64,000 nucleotides of DNA. Source: Gigaspora rosea. Its lineage: Eukaryota; Glomeromycota; Glomeromycetes; Diversisporales; Gigasporaceae. The stretch is from contig QKWP01000503.1 in assembly GCA_003550325.1 (NCBI GenBank), positions 156,169-220,168 on the forward strand, read 5' to 3'. The position numbers were made by a program, and so were the translations under genes. Below are positions 36,122-50,200 of this stretch, piece by piece. Under the pieces are notes generated by a model, which saw nothing but the letters and a program-made list of their open reading frames with translations, did not search any database and was not told where the DNA came from. How positions within the stretch are numbered: position 1 is the stretch's first letter; each line of letters starts with the position of its first letter.

Positions 36122-36230
36122 TAGGGATGGGAAAGTTTAATTTGGTTTAATATAAATTCTAATTTATGCAGATCGCATTAATCAAATTTGAATTAAACCA
36201 AATCAAACCAAATCAAACTTACCATCTCTA
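36122..36230. mobile_element. Short TIR pair, hAT-like, no TSD
   Basis: The left end TAGGGATGGGAAAGTTTAAT and the right end inverted TAGAGATGGTAAGTTTGATT are similar and enclose 109 bp of AAACCAAATCAAA-type sequence. The eight bases outside differ (AAAAATTC and ATTTTGAT), so it is an old or rearranged copy. Confidence 0.45.
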
Positions 36231-36688
36231 ATTTTGATCCGGCCGGGTTTTTTAATATAAAAACCCGACTGTCATTAACATAATTCCAGCCCGCACCAAC
36301 CCTAAATTATAAGAGGGGGTCGTTTTGACCAGAATCAAAAATAGAATTTCCCATATTTATTTAACTGTAATGTTCCAGATTCACAAATATTTAAAATTAA
36401 CCAATCAGATTGCAAAAAAAGCGGGCAAATAATGTATTTAATAGTATAAATTTTTAATATATACAGTAGACATGAGCATGCTTTTTGGCCTAAAAGGCAT
36501 GCCCCATGACATGATGACATGAACAAGAGGGAACCACAACCTGCCTCAGATATCGTAGAATGTAATTTAGACCAATCAACGTTGATCAGTTAAATGCTAG
36601 CCAAAATATCGATATCTGAGATACAACGTGTTATTCACCTGCTTATCGAGCAACCACGTAGCTTTTTAGTATCGCGTAATTTTTCTAT
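36231..36688. other. Spacer, no gene recognised
   Basis: A 63-codon minus-strand frame (36335-36526) has no recognisable motif. A small palindrome, ATCAACGTTGAT, lies near 36577-36588. Confidence 0.35.
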
Positions 36689-36845
36689 GACTGTCGTTCT
36701 GACAGGTCATAGGTTGTATTATTTTGTATAACTGACTGTCGTCCCGACAGGTCATAAAATGCATTCACTTCTATATGAATGACTGACGTCTAAATTATAT
36801 GCCACCTGACCCTTGCTTTCCATATGACAGTCGTCCCGACAGACC
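36689..36845. repeat. Three dispersed copies of a CTGTCGTCCCGACAG hairpin
   Basis: The phrase ACTGTCGTYCYGACAGGTCA occurs at about 36690-36709 and 36735-36754, with a third (GACAGTCGTCCCGACAGACC) at 36826-36845. CTGTCG pairs with CGACAG around a 3-base loop. The motif is GC-rich in an AT-rich setting. Confidence 0.6.
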
Positions 36846-38181
36846 ACTTTGGAAAACTTACTGGGTAGGGAGGGAGGGTCGATGAAACCAGAACTAAAAT
36901 CGGGAACCTCAACAATACTAAAATATACTTTGAACAATTACGCAGTAATTACTTCATTAATTCACTTAAACTGTACCTTACATCCCCCTTGATTGATCAT
37001 CGATCAATCAATCGATCGAACATATGACCATAAAAGGTCTGTCACGTGATCGAGTCTGAGACAAAATCTGCTACGTATCAGACTAGTATCAGACTTAATT
37101 TATAATTATATCTGTACTAGGTTATATCCCAACCTGGAATTATATTCTCGTATTTTTAAATAAGATAATTTTTTATATGTTGTTATATGTTTTATATATT
37201 GAGTTATATCTATTTTAGTTATATCCTCAAAAAATGCTTGAATATTTAATTAATAAAGGCTTTATACTATCAGCGGGGTTTAGACACTAGATCAGTGGTT
37301 TGAAATATAACAAGCTAATCACTATATCAAATCACTGTCTTTAAATTGTAATATTAATATTTTTAAATAGGTAGCACCTTTCTAAGTTGCATTTGTTTAA
37401 ATTATAATTTTTTGGGCTCAAAAAATGCCTACTATATACTAATAAGAATGATATGATTTTGATTTGTGTTTAAGGTTATGCGAGCCAACGTGACAACACG
37501 AAATCTCGGTCAAAATCAGATTCTTAGTAATAAAATATAAAAGATAAGAGAGTTTTCCGAACTTAAAAAAGTATCGTAGTCATCATGATTCAATTCCAAC
37601 TGCCGGAAACTTTCCTAGCCAAATATGGCGTCCAATTCAGGGCTGTCTGAGCCAAGTTGCTTTATTAAGTTTTATACATCAAAAAATGTTTCAGATGATC
37701 CATCAGACATTTTTAAAAAAATTTTCACTTTTACAAAGTTTACTTTCTGTTTTTAACGTTGCTAAAAATTCGCTCTAAACACATTTTCATAAATTAAATG
37801 AAAATGAAGATTTTACATTAAATACTGAGTTTTGAACTTGGTATAATTTTTTTTTTTATTAACGTTAAATACAAAATACCGGTTCAGGTTTTTTTTTTTT
37901 TTTAATTAATGAAAAAAATGACATGTATAAAGGGGAATTCGTAATTTTTTTGTTCTAAATTTTTGACTTGCACTCACTATATACCTTATATTGAGACCCA
38001 AATTTTAAAAAAGAAAAATGCATAATGAAAATAATTAAAAAGGGAAATATTATTATTATGAGACTAAAAATACAAACTAAAGTATAAAAAGCCTAAACTC
38101 CTGAATGAAATAAATTTACAATTTATGCAATGATGTATCGTTGATTTTTTTATCTACTCATTACCGTCATAATTAGGTTTA
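36846..38181. other. Downstream region of the membrane-protein gene
   Basis: Non-coding as far as I can see; contains TCGATCAATCAATCGATCGA palindromic text near 36997-37020 and T runs near 37848 and 37889. Confidence 0.4.
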
Positions 38182-41100
38182 TTAAACATTAATATCGTCA
38201 TCATCATCATCATCATCTTTACCATCTTCTTCATGTTCAGTATTTTTTCCTTTACCAGCTTCTTCTTTTGGAGATGTAGTTCCCTTTTTAGATTTTCCAC
38301 CACCACTCATAAATGCCAATAATTTTGATGCACTATTTTTTGAAGATAATGTATCACTTTGTTCTTTCGTGTTAGAAGTTGATTGTCCAGGTTCTGATGT
38401 AGCTGTAACACCTGTTGACTCAATAATTACAGAATCAGATTTTCTTTTAGGTAAGGTTGGTTCTTTTTTTAAAGTTTCACCAATCTCACCAGAAGTACCA
38501 CCATTAACATTAGTAATACTTTCTTCAACACGACCGTATGGAACCTTTTGAATTGGCATTTCATCATCATCCCTACTAATTAATGAAATCATTGTCCTAC
38601 CATCTTTCTCTTCAATATATTCATCACGAACACCATCAGAACGAGTCGTGGTACTACTGTTTCCATTATATGGACTTTCTAATTTCTCTGGACGCTCAGG
38701 GTCAGCTTTTTTTCTTTGTTTAAGCAACATTGATGAATAAATTAAACAGGCAATTTTGGATAACATGATTATACAACTTGATGATAATGTTATTATTGGT
38801 ATTATGCTTGGTATGATTGAGTATATATGATACAATGTCTATTTTTATGTGAAAATCGATTGATTTAGATATATAAAAATTAGACAAAGAACAAAATAAT
38901 ATTATATATATATATATATTTTTTTTTTAAAAAAAAAAAGATCTTTTAGTAATTTGAATTAATTTTTAAAAAATACTCACCAAAACAATGAGTTGTGGTA
39001 AATCTTCAATAAACATCGAAATAATATTAAATATTCTAATACGTTCCATAGCATATACACTAAATGGAGCACTTAATTCTTCGAGTCTACCACATTCAGA
39101 TGACAAAATATTTAAAACATCAATATCTGCGCCCGCTAAAATGGTGAATAATAAGGCGGTTTTACTACTACGAAACCACCATGCACTAAATTTCTTATTA
39201 CGCATTATTTCTCTAGATATTAACATAAATGTGAATCCGGAATTTACGATAATTGGGATCGTTATAAATATTACACTATAAAGAAAAAATGGAATAAAAA
39301 ATTATTAGATTTATATAATTGAATCATGTTAATTTTAAGTATATATATATATATTTAATATTACCTGACTGGGTATAACCAATACAAGTCTTGTCCGTGA
39401 GTTATTACAAATAATATATCCAACACGAAATCGATTGCTAGAAATGTAAACATGAATACAGCACAATGTTTTCCCTATAAAAAAAAATTCGTGATGAATT
39501 TAATAAAAATTATTCAATTTATATAGTAGTGTTATATCACACATCGTTTTTTTTTTAAAAAAAAAAATTTCAATATTATGGCTTTTAAAATTCTCAGTTT
39601 CCGATTATCCGATTATTCGATTAGTTAGATGAGGACTCCAAACAATACTAACAGAGGTTATATTTGACTTATTGACCAAAATTATTCAATTTGATTGGTT
39701 TTGACCAATCAAATTTCTTAATTTTGCAAAGTTTTAACTGCTTTATATGCGACGCGTAGTGGAAATTCAAAATTTTAATTTCTCAATCATGACAAATTAT
39801 ATATATATATATGTATGTATATATAATTTTAAAAGCAATAAATGATGAAATTTATGTTTATTATGAAAAAAAAATAAAAGATGTATAAAAATTAAGAAAA
39901 AACGGTACCTTTCTATGTCTCATAAATGATAAGCAAACGAGGATGGATAATATTCCAACTATAACAAGTAATATCCATAATAAGAATTTATAATTACTCC
40001 ACAAATCCTCTAATGAAAAAAATAAAGTTTTTTTTAATTTAATAAGCGAAAACTTAATAATTTACGCGTGATTAAGCACGGAACGGATTAATCAAGTCAT
40101 GTTTGATTAAATTCTATATATATATTTATAAAACTTACGAGTAAACACGCTTCCATATGAAGGATCCAACATAGAGGTGGCAAATTCTTGGGATACTCCA
40201 GTAATATCTCTATTTTTAATCAAAGAGTCTAAATCTTGTAGAACTTTGGTTGGAACTCTTTCTTTTGATGAATTAACGTCGTAATTTTTGACATCAATTC
40301 TTAATAATACTTGTCTATTATCATCAAGTTGAAAATTACTTGTGGCTTGAATACGACTTTTATCGCATGGAATTACGGTTGATAGACTTTGAGTCATTAC
40401 AACAGCAAATTTGTTGCGATTTGATTCAGAAAGAGTTCTAAAATAGATTGAACCTTCCGGTGTTAAACGAACTACAGCACTTTCCGGTTCTGATTAAATA
40501 AAAATAATTGGTATATACTATCATCGTGAGTTTAATACATTTAATAAATTAAATGAATAAGATAAATAAATGATAAAGATATAATAATTGTGAAAATGAA
40601 TTACCAGTATTGGTAAAATTATCTACTTTGTCTAATAATAAATAAAATTAATTAGATCTCTGCGCCACGAAATTTAAAATTTGCCGCAGTAAACAGCGCG
40701 TAAACGCGCGACCATGGCGCAGTCAGAGAAATCAAAACAATTAACACGACACGATTAAAAATTTTAATGGATCACGTACCAGTATGAATAAACCAAACTG
40801 AAGGTCTAATTCCCAAAAGTGGTTGATTGAATTGAATTTCTCGAACAAACGCATTATCAACCTGGATAAAATAATCCGACGATCGTTGATTAAATGTAGT
40901 ATTCAACACGTCGAATTGTACTTGAGTACTACCATTGGTTCCATTTAACAATCTAACAAATCTCCTGTCGTTTCCTCGAAATGTTTGTCTAAGTATAGGA
41001 AAAGAACCATTTGACTGATATATTGATACATTTCCAGACGCTAAACTTACGTTTGTGGTGAATGTAATCATTAAACTTGGAGTACTTGACAAGGAAATTA

Positions 41101-42998
41101 GTGATAAGTTTCTGGGAGAAACACTACTGATGAATGCATTATTGAAACCACCCGGGTCCGGAACTAAAAAAAAAAAAAAATTTAGGTGAAAGAATAATTA
41201 ATAAGAATTATTAATAAGAATTATTAATAAGAATTATTAATAAGAATTATAGATAAATTTTAAAAAATAATAAATTACCTGTTCTAAAATTAACTAAAGA
41301 TGAAGAAGTTACAAAAGTCCAAGTGAAATTATCAGGACCATTAACAACAGCCCATAAAGTATTATTAGGAAATACACCAATATTTCTAGTATAAGTATAA
41401 TTTCTAGGTAATCCCCAAGTTCCATTAGGATTACCAACGTCATCATATACTAAACCATCAATTGTTGTAGTATTAATTCCTTGTCTTAAAACACAATAAC
41501 CACCTTGATATAAATTTAAAATATCCCAAACAACATATTGATAAGTTTCTAAACCAGTAACAGTAAATTCTTGACTAATTTTTCTAGCACCACTTCTAAA
41601 AAAATCAATAGTTATGAAAGCAGGTACAGTAGCACCAACAAGAACTTCATATATTATACAATTATATCCAGAAGATTGAAATGATATAGAACAACTAAAT
41701 ATTTTTAATTGATTTAATGATTGAGTTGTTTGTTCATATAATTGAAATGGACCTTTTATACCGTCATCAGAGATAAAATATACAAATACAGTCCATGGTG
41801 GAGTAAATGCAGTACCTTGTGATGTTAAATTTGTTGTATTATATTGAGCAGTTACAATCCCATAACCTCCATCTTCTAACGGAAATATTGAAGTATAATT
41901 TGGACTAAATTTTGTTATATCATTTATTCTTCCAACCCCTAAAGTTGACATTGCTCCACTAGAATCACTATTTTTTAATATCCACACACACACATATATA
42001 TATGTCCAGTAATATATAAATGATAAAATTAGTTTTTTTTGTTGAAATATATATAAGAGAAATCAAAATATTTTAAATAATAAAAAGCTTACGGAGTGCT
42101 AAATCTTCTCCATATTAATTGACTAGTTGATTTCATATAACACACCCATATAAATCCACCGATATTTGAATTTATATTTTGAGCGATATTTACATCATCA
42201 CAATTAGTTCCAAGATCAATACCTCTAATTATTATCATTTTAATTAAAATATTCAAAACATCAATAAAAAAATCAATAAAAAAATCAATAGAAAAATCAA
42301 TAAAAAATCAATAATAGAAAATTAATTAATAAAAATTAATTAATAAAATTTAATTAATAAAAATTAATTAATAAAAATTAATAAAATAATTTCATTAAAA
42401 AAATCAAACATCAAACTTACGAATTTAAAACATTTCCATCCCAGTCCATTAAAAGTCCACAAACGTTATTATAAGTATCACCACATAAATAAGAAATTAA
42501 TATATAATTTGTAGCTATTCCATAAATTCTTATATCATCAGGTGGATCACTAATTAAATTTACTGGAAATTTATAACCTGATATCCAAGTTAAAGACATT
42601 TTCGTAATAGGATTTGATTGATTTGTTGACATAATAGGTCTTACAGTAAAAGCGATTTCATTATTTACAAAACAATAATTATTTTTAGGAATATTATAAA
42701 GAGTATTGTTTAAAGTAATTTTTGAAATTGTTCCATCAGTTCTTATTAAACGAAAATATAATGAACTTGCTTTACAACTTTCATCACTACCAGGACGAAT
42801 TCTAAGTAAGATCGTTCCATCACCATATGTAGCATATTGTATTATTTGAAATCCTCCAAATGAAAGATCTTCTTGATAATTTATTTCATCTGCGGAACAA
42901 GATTGAAAGAAAAATGATAAAAGTATTAAAGAAAAAATTATAATGGAAATAAGTTTAAATGACACCCGCTCGGCCCAATAAAATCTTTTCATAATCAA
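38182..42998 (-). CDS. Secretory-pathway multi-pass membrane protein, 1107 aa, ten exons
   Basis: Function not recognised. Exons on plus coordinates, 5' first: 42421-42998, 42093-42224, 41279-41967, 40780-41163, 40605-40631, 40139-40489, 39909-40009, 39365-39474, 38981-39275, 38182-38838. They total 1108 codons with the stop, every junction in frame. Residues about 12-36 form a signal peptide or anchor (KLISIIIFSLILLSFFFQSC, then SADE). A large, probably extracytoplasmic region of about 700 residues is rich in Gly, aromatic residues and N-glycosylation sites (NNT, NQS, NYT, NTT). Hydrophobic segments follow: FLLWILLVIVGILSILVCLS; a second with FVLDILFVI; a third near VIFITIPIIVNSGFTFMLIS; others around TALLFTILAG, MFIEDLPQLIVL and IIPIITLSSSCIIML. 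The cytosolic tail is Ser/Lys-rich and ends in an eight-Asp run. The ADIDVLNILSS...IEDLPQ.I block recalls a multicopy Rhizophagus membrane family, from memory. A second Met (42992) could also be the start. Confidence 0.82.
39632..39790. mobile_element. Partial copy of the AGGACCCC element family
   Basis: AGGACTCCAAACAATACTAA followed by CAGAGGTTATATTTGAC matches the terminus of the element at 58048-58443 (AGGACCCCGAACAATACATA, TAGAGGTTA). Only this end is visible. It lies in the intron between the exons at 39365-39474 and 39909-40009 of the membrane-protein gene. Confidence 0.55.
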
Positions 42999-43340
42999 AA
43001 AATTTAAATTGGGTGAGCAAAAAATAGTGAAACACTTTTGAAGCCCGTTTTGATTATTAAGGAATGATTAAAAAAAAAAAAAAAGAAAGAAAGAAAAAAA
43101 AAACAAATGAAAAGGTACTTTAGGGATAAGAGGGAATCGAAAGAGTTAAAAGAAAAGAAAATGGATTATCTATATAAAATGGATGAAATAAAAATAAACG
43201 GTTACAAAAATTGACTTTCCTTAATTATCCTTAGCTCTAAAAGGAAAATAAATTCTATTCTTAGTTTGGGAATCATTATACAGACAAAAAAAAACTACAT
43301 ATCAAAAAAAAAAAAAAAAAAAGAAGAAAAAAAAAAAAAC

Positions 43341-43402
<62 letters not shown>

Positions 43403-45459
43403 AAGTACGAATATAATCCGGTTCAGAAGCATTTGACAGGAATCAGCATATATTAGATATTACAAAATATTACAAAATATTATATGCTAAATATGCCGTG
43501 TTAAATTACCATTCTGTGTACTATTTATTCTTGCATCTCCAGTAATTGTTATTTTTTTTTTTAATTCTTAAAACTTTATCATTGGTTTGTATCATTTTAC
43601 ACATAATATATATTTTTTATAGATCGAATTCTAATAAATATATAATGGTACAGAATAACCATATGACCGAATGTTTTACACAAATTTTTTTACAGAATCA
43701 TTATGAAATTTTAAACCCTATCACGAACTAATAGTGGCATCATTTAACATTTCGTCATTTCGTCATTATAACTCCGCTAATGTATTCCGCTTCCGCGTAG
43801 ACCACAAAAGAACGCCAAAGTTGCCTTTTTTTAATATACTATAAATAAAAAAAAAAAATTCATCATTATTTAAAATAATTCAAAGATGGGAATTTGGATT
43901 TGGACCGATTGAGTAACACGAATATTTATTAAGGTACGTAAATAACTATAAATATTTGCCTATTTGTCGAATACGTACGTACGTCCGTAACGGTAAGTAC
44001 TAAAAAATTTTGTAATTATTTATTATCACATATCACAAATAATTAAAATAATTATTATTACTAAAAGATATAGACGATATATATATATATATATATATAT
44101 ATTTACTGTATTTATAACAAAATATATACATATATTTATTTATAAAAGATTTATATTAATCATGCACAAAAAATCTCAATTTGATATAATTTTTTTGATA
44201 GACATTTGTTCTGAAAATGGTTACTTTAATGACGGGTTCTATATCCGCATTTGTTTAAAAAAGGAGATTATACAAAAATTTTTTTTTAATACTGCAGAAA
44301 ATAAGTGATATAAATATAATATAATAATTAAATAAATAATTAACTCGGTTTAGATTCGTGCATTGTCTTTATTTGAAAATTTAATAAGGAAATTAGGAAA
44401 AAAAAAAAAAAGTTAAGGGGATATAACTAAATTATTCAATAATGCATTTATGATTACATTTATGTCACGAAAGAATTGAAAAATTTTCGGGCTAATTGTG
44501 ATTTGTAATGCATTAAAAAAAAAAAATGACATTATTAAAATATGCCAATGAATAATTTTCATTAGTGTAAGATAATAATTATACATAATTGTAATTAACA
44601 GATTAGGAGATCAATTAAATTATGATCAACTCGGTCAATTATTTTTGTGATTGGATACAGCATGAAAAACTTATCATTTCTGCAACATAAATACGCACGC
44701 GTAAGTATGTATATGCTAACTCCCCGTGTTGTCATTAAACGAGGTTGTGCTTCACGGAAATAATAGTGTAGTATATATATTTTATTTTTTCCTGCCACAA
44801 TGTAATAATGTAATAAACTGTATACTTTTAAAACATGCAGTTAATTTCTAATACTACAAATAATAAAAATGGTTTGGTAACACATTATTAATTTGATACA
44901 TCCCTAATCAAATAAGCACATTCAGATTTTACCTTTTATGTTTGTTACAATCAACTACATATTAGAATACATATTAAACCATCTGTGTCCGATTGATCCA
45001 CTACTTTGTATTGTTAATATTGTGTTCAGAATCAATTTTCTTTAGGTGAAAGTTGGAATACGAAATTTCATTAGGAAACTTAAAATTATAATAAAGATAA
45101 GTACGTACTAGAGAGTTTTTAAATCCCTGGTGTAGTTACTGTGTATCAGTATATTAATTTTGATGTACAACATTAATAAAAATTATTATTAAAAAAAGAG
45201 AGGACACAATTAGGTGAAACTTTTACACTTATTAATTGTGATTCTTGTGATTCTTATGATTCTTTGTGACAATAAGAATCCATTTTCATGTCATTCTAAC
45301 CTAATCTGCTACCAGAAAAGTAAAATATCCGATCTATTTATTCTTTAAATAATAATCTACTATCGGTAAAATTAAATATCCGATCTATTTTCAGTATCTG
45401 TTATTGTTTATTAAATAAAAAAAACTTGAATTACTTGAAATTTTTTTATAATCATTCAT
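42999..45459. other. Upstream region of the membrane-protein gene
   Basis: Contains very long A-rich stretches (43069-43110, 43301-43400), an (AT)n run (44081-44101) and GTACGTACGTACGT text (43973-43985). No gene recognised. Confidence 0.45.
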
Positions 45460-45515
45460 AATAATTCTACCAATTCTACCAATTCTACCAATTCTACCAA
45501 TTCTACCAAGCCTTT
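45460..45515. repeat. 9-bp tandem repeat CCAATTCTA
   Basis: About five uninterrupted copies of CCAATTCTA. The Gly-Arg-Ile repeats seen in one minus-strand frame are a by-product, not a protein. Confidence 0.85.
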
Positions 45516-46272
45516 TAACAAAAATAAAATAACTTACCGGTAATATTATATATATATATATTCTTGCATTTAAATATCCTTGCATTTAAATAGGGTTACA
45601 CATAATGTTAAATATTAATGAAACCAAGACTTTATTTTTTTTCATTAATTTACAATTAAAGTGGTAATACGAGCCTGGTTTGTACACACTAAAAGTTTAA
45701 TATCATTTCGGGTTTAGTGGTAGTGTTTAAAAAACGTTAATTGATTTTATCAGCTTAGTCGATCAATAATAAATTAACAAATCAGGATTATATATATTAA
45801 ATACATACTTGATATTTTATGTATTTTTACCTCGTTTAAGTTCTTTCAATGTGTCTACATAATAATGATAAATACGATGTTATTGTTTTAAAAATTATAT
45901 TTAACCCTGTTAATCAATTAAAAATTAGAATAAAATCTTCTAAGTCATTAATTACCGTAAATTCGGTAAAATATTTTTGCTTTACCAGTAGTAAATGAAG
46001 TTAATGACATCTGATAATCAAATATTACTATTAATAGAATTTTGATATAGTTTTTTTTTAACAAAAAATTTTGTTGTAACTTTATTGCTACTAAATATTC
46101 TAAATATTATTTAATGTTTACGCTTGAAATAGTTTTGGTTGATTTATCATTATCATTTATCACGCCAAGCAAAAAAAAAAATAATAATAATAAAAAAAAA
46201 AAAAAAAAGAATCGTGTAATATATATATATTGTTCAGAGTAATTATAGTGTGAAACCAGAAATAGAACATCT
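45516..46272. other. Spacer, no gene recognised
   Basis: AT-rich with an A/T low-complexity patch at 46168-46208. Confidence 0.35.
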
Positions 46273-46342
46273 TTTAATAGATATTTAATAGATATTTAAT
46301 AGATATTTAATAGATATTTAATAGATATTTAATAGATATTTT
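46273..46342. repeat. 11-bp tandem repeat TAGATATTTAA
   Basis: Six near-perfect copies in a row. Confidence 0.85.
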
Positions 46343-46665
46343 AAAGAGTGTGAAATTAAAATTAAAATCAATTCAATTAGTACATTGAGAATTCTTTATC
46401 GCATTGAATTTACTGAAATAGGAATGTTTATCATCTAATCGATCAATATTAGAATGAAAAAGTTGAATTTAAAGATTTTGTTAAATAATCGTGAGATGCA
46501 TACTAAAAGAGATGTTCGTGAATCTAGTGCAAATAAAGTTAAATGAGATATTCCCATTGAGCTTAAAGAAGTAAGTAGTTAGCATGGTTGCGTGGAAAAC
46601 CTCATGATATAATAGGTAATATAAATAGGTTACTTGTGAAACTAAAGTGATTGTTAGAAATTTCT

Positions 46666-46704
<39 letters not shown>

Positions 46705-47154
46705 GTGAGAATCTCTTCGTATAAACAATTATATAATGTAATACTTGAAGATATAAATAGATTATCGGAAGTAGAAAACCGATCCAAATAGGATATTTAT
46801 GCTAAAGAATCATAATCATCATAGTCATTGAGAAAAAAACATAAATATATAAATATAAATAATACCTTACGTTATTTTGAAAGTTGCGGACGCCCAATTA
46901 AGAAACCTTTGAACAAAAACCGAATGGTTTAATGGATTTGGAATTTTGTGAAACTTATCACGTCATATTTAAATCAGAAAACGTAGAATTTATCTCATGA
47001 TATTGTTTAAAAAAATATGCCGACTTTCCTCGTTTGATCTAATAAGATATTGTAGTTAGAACCTTCGCTTGCATATTTTATAATGGCTAAAGTTGCCAAC
47101 AACGAGCTATTTAATGTAAATAAAGACTGATGCTAGTGTTCATGAGAACAAATT
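46343..47154. other. Weak coding scraps, no gene called
   Basis: Plus-strand pieces such as KRDVRESSANKVK (about 46508-46546) and LRYFESCGRPIKKPLNKNRM (about 46868-46927) look protein-like but end in stops and match nothing I recognise. A run of about 30 A lies at 46671-46700. Confidence 0.3.
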
Positions 47155-47280
47155 GCAAAATAATTAAAATAATTAAAATAATTAAAATAATTAAAATAAT
47201 TAAAATAATTAAAATAATTAAAATAATTAAAATAATTAAAATAATTAAAATAATTAAAAATAAAATAATTAAAATAATTG
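47155..47280. repeat. 9-bp satellite AATAATTAA, about 13 copies
   Basis: Nearly perfect array of the unit AAATAATTA (any phase), with one irregular unit near 47257. The Asn-Tyr-Phe repeats of the minus frame are a by-product. Confidence 0.9.
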
Positions 47281-50200
47281 TAAAATGCCCTGATCATAAA
47301 TAAAATATATAAAATTAAATCGGATATTTGTCCGGGTGGAAGTGTCATTGTCTCCTGTCATAACGGTAAACGATATGGATTTGGTAAACATCACATGATA
47401 AGGAGATCAAAAATTAGTTCGGACGGACAGTGGTCAGTTAAGTAATCACATTTCTCACATTTCTCACATTTCCAAACTTTTTAGCGAAAGATGCAAGTTT
47501 TAACAAAATTAGTATAGCTCAAGCTACAATATATATTTAAGTTATAATAAAATCAGGCAACTATAGCGATACTATAGTAGCTGCTATAATCATAAAGGGC
47601 AATTATAGCAATACTATATATAATCATAAAAGGCAACTTTGCAATATTTCGTCAATCAGATATTTATTTCTTTGAGGTAACTTTCTATTTAAAGTTTAAT
47701 AATACTGTAATATATTGTATGATAAATATACTATAAAAAAAAATCATATTATTAAAAAATATGTGATTGAAACTGTTAAATCACTGATGTTTAAAATATG
47801 GTTATAATTTTTTTTTAATACTGTAATAAAAATAATTAGAATCTCCCCACAGATATAATATTTCACATAGCACGTTATATAAGAACATCTTTTTTAAAAC
47901 TATTATAAATTATTATAAAAATAAAAAAAAAAAAACTTATACAGTAACCCAAACCTGTTATTATGATCCCCGACAGTGTGAATACAGAGAAGTTAGATTG
48001 TAATTAAAAATAAAAGTATACAGTATTTATCAGTTATTATATAAATAAATTAAATTAATTATAATTTCTTAATTAAAAATAATTTATATATTTTTATATA
48101 ACTATATTTTAATACAAAAATTTTTAATTTTGTATACGGTATTTATTTTTTAGAAAATTTTATTAGCTGATAAAACCAGCTAATAATTTGAATAAAAATA
48201 TTAAATCGTATTTTAAATCGTATTTTTTTTTATTTATAATATTATATTATAATTATAAACGTATTTTACTGTATAACATCTATTTGAAACATACGTCATC
48301 TCAGTAAATATTAGCGCTAGACAAATTTTGATCTCATTATCACGTATATAGAATTTTTTAAAACGTCTTTAAGTGCCAGAATTGATTAAGTCTAGTAGTG
48401 CAATGGTGATTACGTCACCAATTACAACCCGTATTTTATATTAAAAAACCGGTTTTGCGTAATTTTATTAAATTAGACAATTCATCTGCAGTTGCATTAA
48501 GGTTTCAAATCAGGTGAATCAGGTGGTTATGATTGCATGACTTTGTCTCAGCGAAGACTTAACCAATTACAGTGTTTAAAGGACTTTTTTGTTTTTTTTT
48601 TTTCGAGTCTTACAGATTTGTATACGTTGAGATTGTGAGATTGTTGTTATTGCCAAGACGTTTTAGCTCAAGGTAGGGTGACGATCGTTTAATAAATAAA
48701 TCACACGCGGTATATAATTTTCCGTAATAATAAATATAATAAATTATAATTTAAGAGATGTTAATCTCAATTCAACATATATATTATACTTACATATTGA
48801 TTAAATAATAAATAAAACCAGTTCCAAATTCTATAACCAGCTCGTTCTAATCTTTCTACTCTTTCTACTCTATCATATGTTAAAACCGATTAAACTCGGT
48901 TTTAACATATGAAAATAAACCCGGTTCCGAACTCTAAGTGGGTTAACATCACTACCTTGCCTTTTCTTAATAGATTTTAGCAATATAATTGAGAATGACA
49001 CAGAGTCTATAGCATTAAAAATTTAATTACGTAGAATTAAGGATTGGAATGGTTTAAGAATTGCCTTTATTTCTGGACTGAATTATGATGATAATTGGTT
49101 AATATTGTTAATATTGTTAAAAAATTTGGAATCATCGTAAAAAAATCTACAAACCTCATTGGCTAATTACCTAACCTAACCAATCACGTGTGTTAATTTC
49201 ACAATAATCCGCGACATTCATTAACTTTCCACATATTTCTGTATTTTCTGTATTTTAGTTTGTTAGACACTAAAAAAGTTATTTTTCCAAATAGTTCAGG
49301 ATTAAGTTTAGAATAGGTGACATCAGTAAAATTTCTTCAATTTAAATTAAGATTAAATCAATTAGCTTTTAAATTTCCGATATGTATTAAAATTTAAACT
49401 AAAAAGTTATATGACTAGAAAACGGACCCGGAGCTCCGCTTCGTATTTTGAAAATGAATTTTCAGATTACGTGATAAATCCTCTAATTTGACTAGTTAAT
49501 GAAAATTTTTTAATATAAATGTTTCACGTCATTTTTCAATTATTAAATGACATGTATTATTCGTTAATAATAAAAGAGATGTTTAAAATTGGTATGCATT
49601 GGCCGATTAATAGAAAAAAATGTGAAAAAAATCGATATATGCAAGTCTAAATATTAAATACAAATTAGAATTACATACATCAAACGAATGTATTCTATGT
49701 TTATATATATATTTTAACAACGTAATTAGGAATTTTTGAATCACATTGAAAAATTCTGATTTTTTTTTTTTTAGCATATTAGATACTCATTATGCGAATT
49801 CTAGCCCTTAAGGTCTAATGTTCGATCAAAGAACTCACAAGTCATGAAGCTATGTTCTTTGAAATAATAAATGTTGAAGAAAAAAGAGGTAACACACAAC
49901 GATAAAGATCAATTCATGTATTATGAATAAAAAAAAAAAAAATTGATTGATTAAAAAAAAAACATGCGGTACCAAAAGAACTATATAAATTTGTTATCTT
50001 TATTATCAATATTAATAAATACGTAATTATTATTATTAAGAATTGACTCGAGTCATTTTTCAATCGATGAAAATTGAAAAATGACTTATATTATTAATAA
50101 TGATAATTTGCATGGTATGGTGCAATAATATATTAAACGTTATATCTTATAAATCAATTGCTGTGTTTAAAATTAAATTTAAAAATAAGTCATATGCTAA

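Noticed and set aside
38988..39281. Plus-strand 97-codon frame
   Set aside because: Antisense to an exon of the membrane-protein gene whose minus-strand frame is supported by splicing and hydrophobic segments.
44595..44798. 67-codon frame with RGVSIYILTRAYLC
   Set aside because: No recognisable motif, no introns joining it to anything, composition like background.
45391..45585. Gly-Arg-Ile repeat peptide
   Set aside because: By-product of the CCAATTCTA tandem repeat.
47133..47348. Asn-Tyr-Phe repeat protein on the minus strand
   Set aside because: It is the translation of a 9-bp AT satellite; there is no start context, and nothing conserved outside the repeat.
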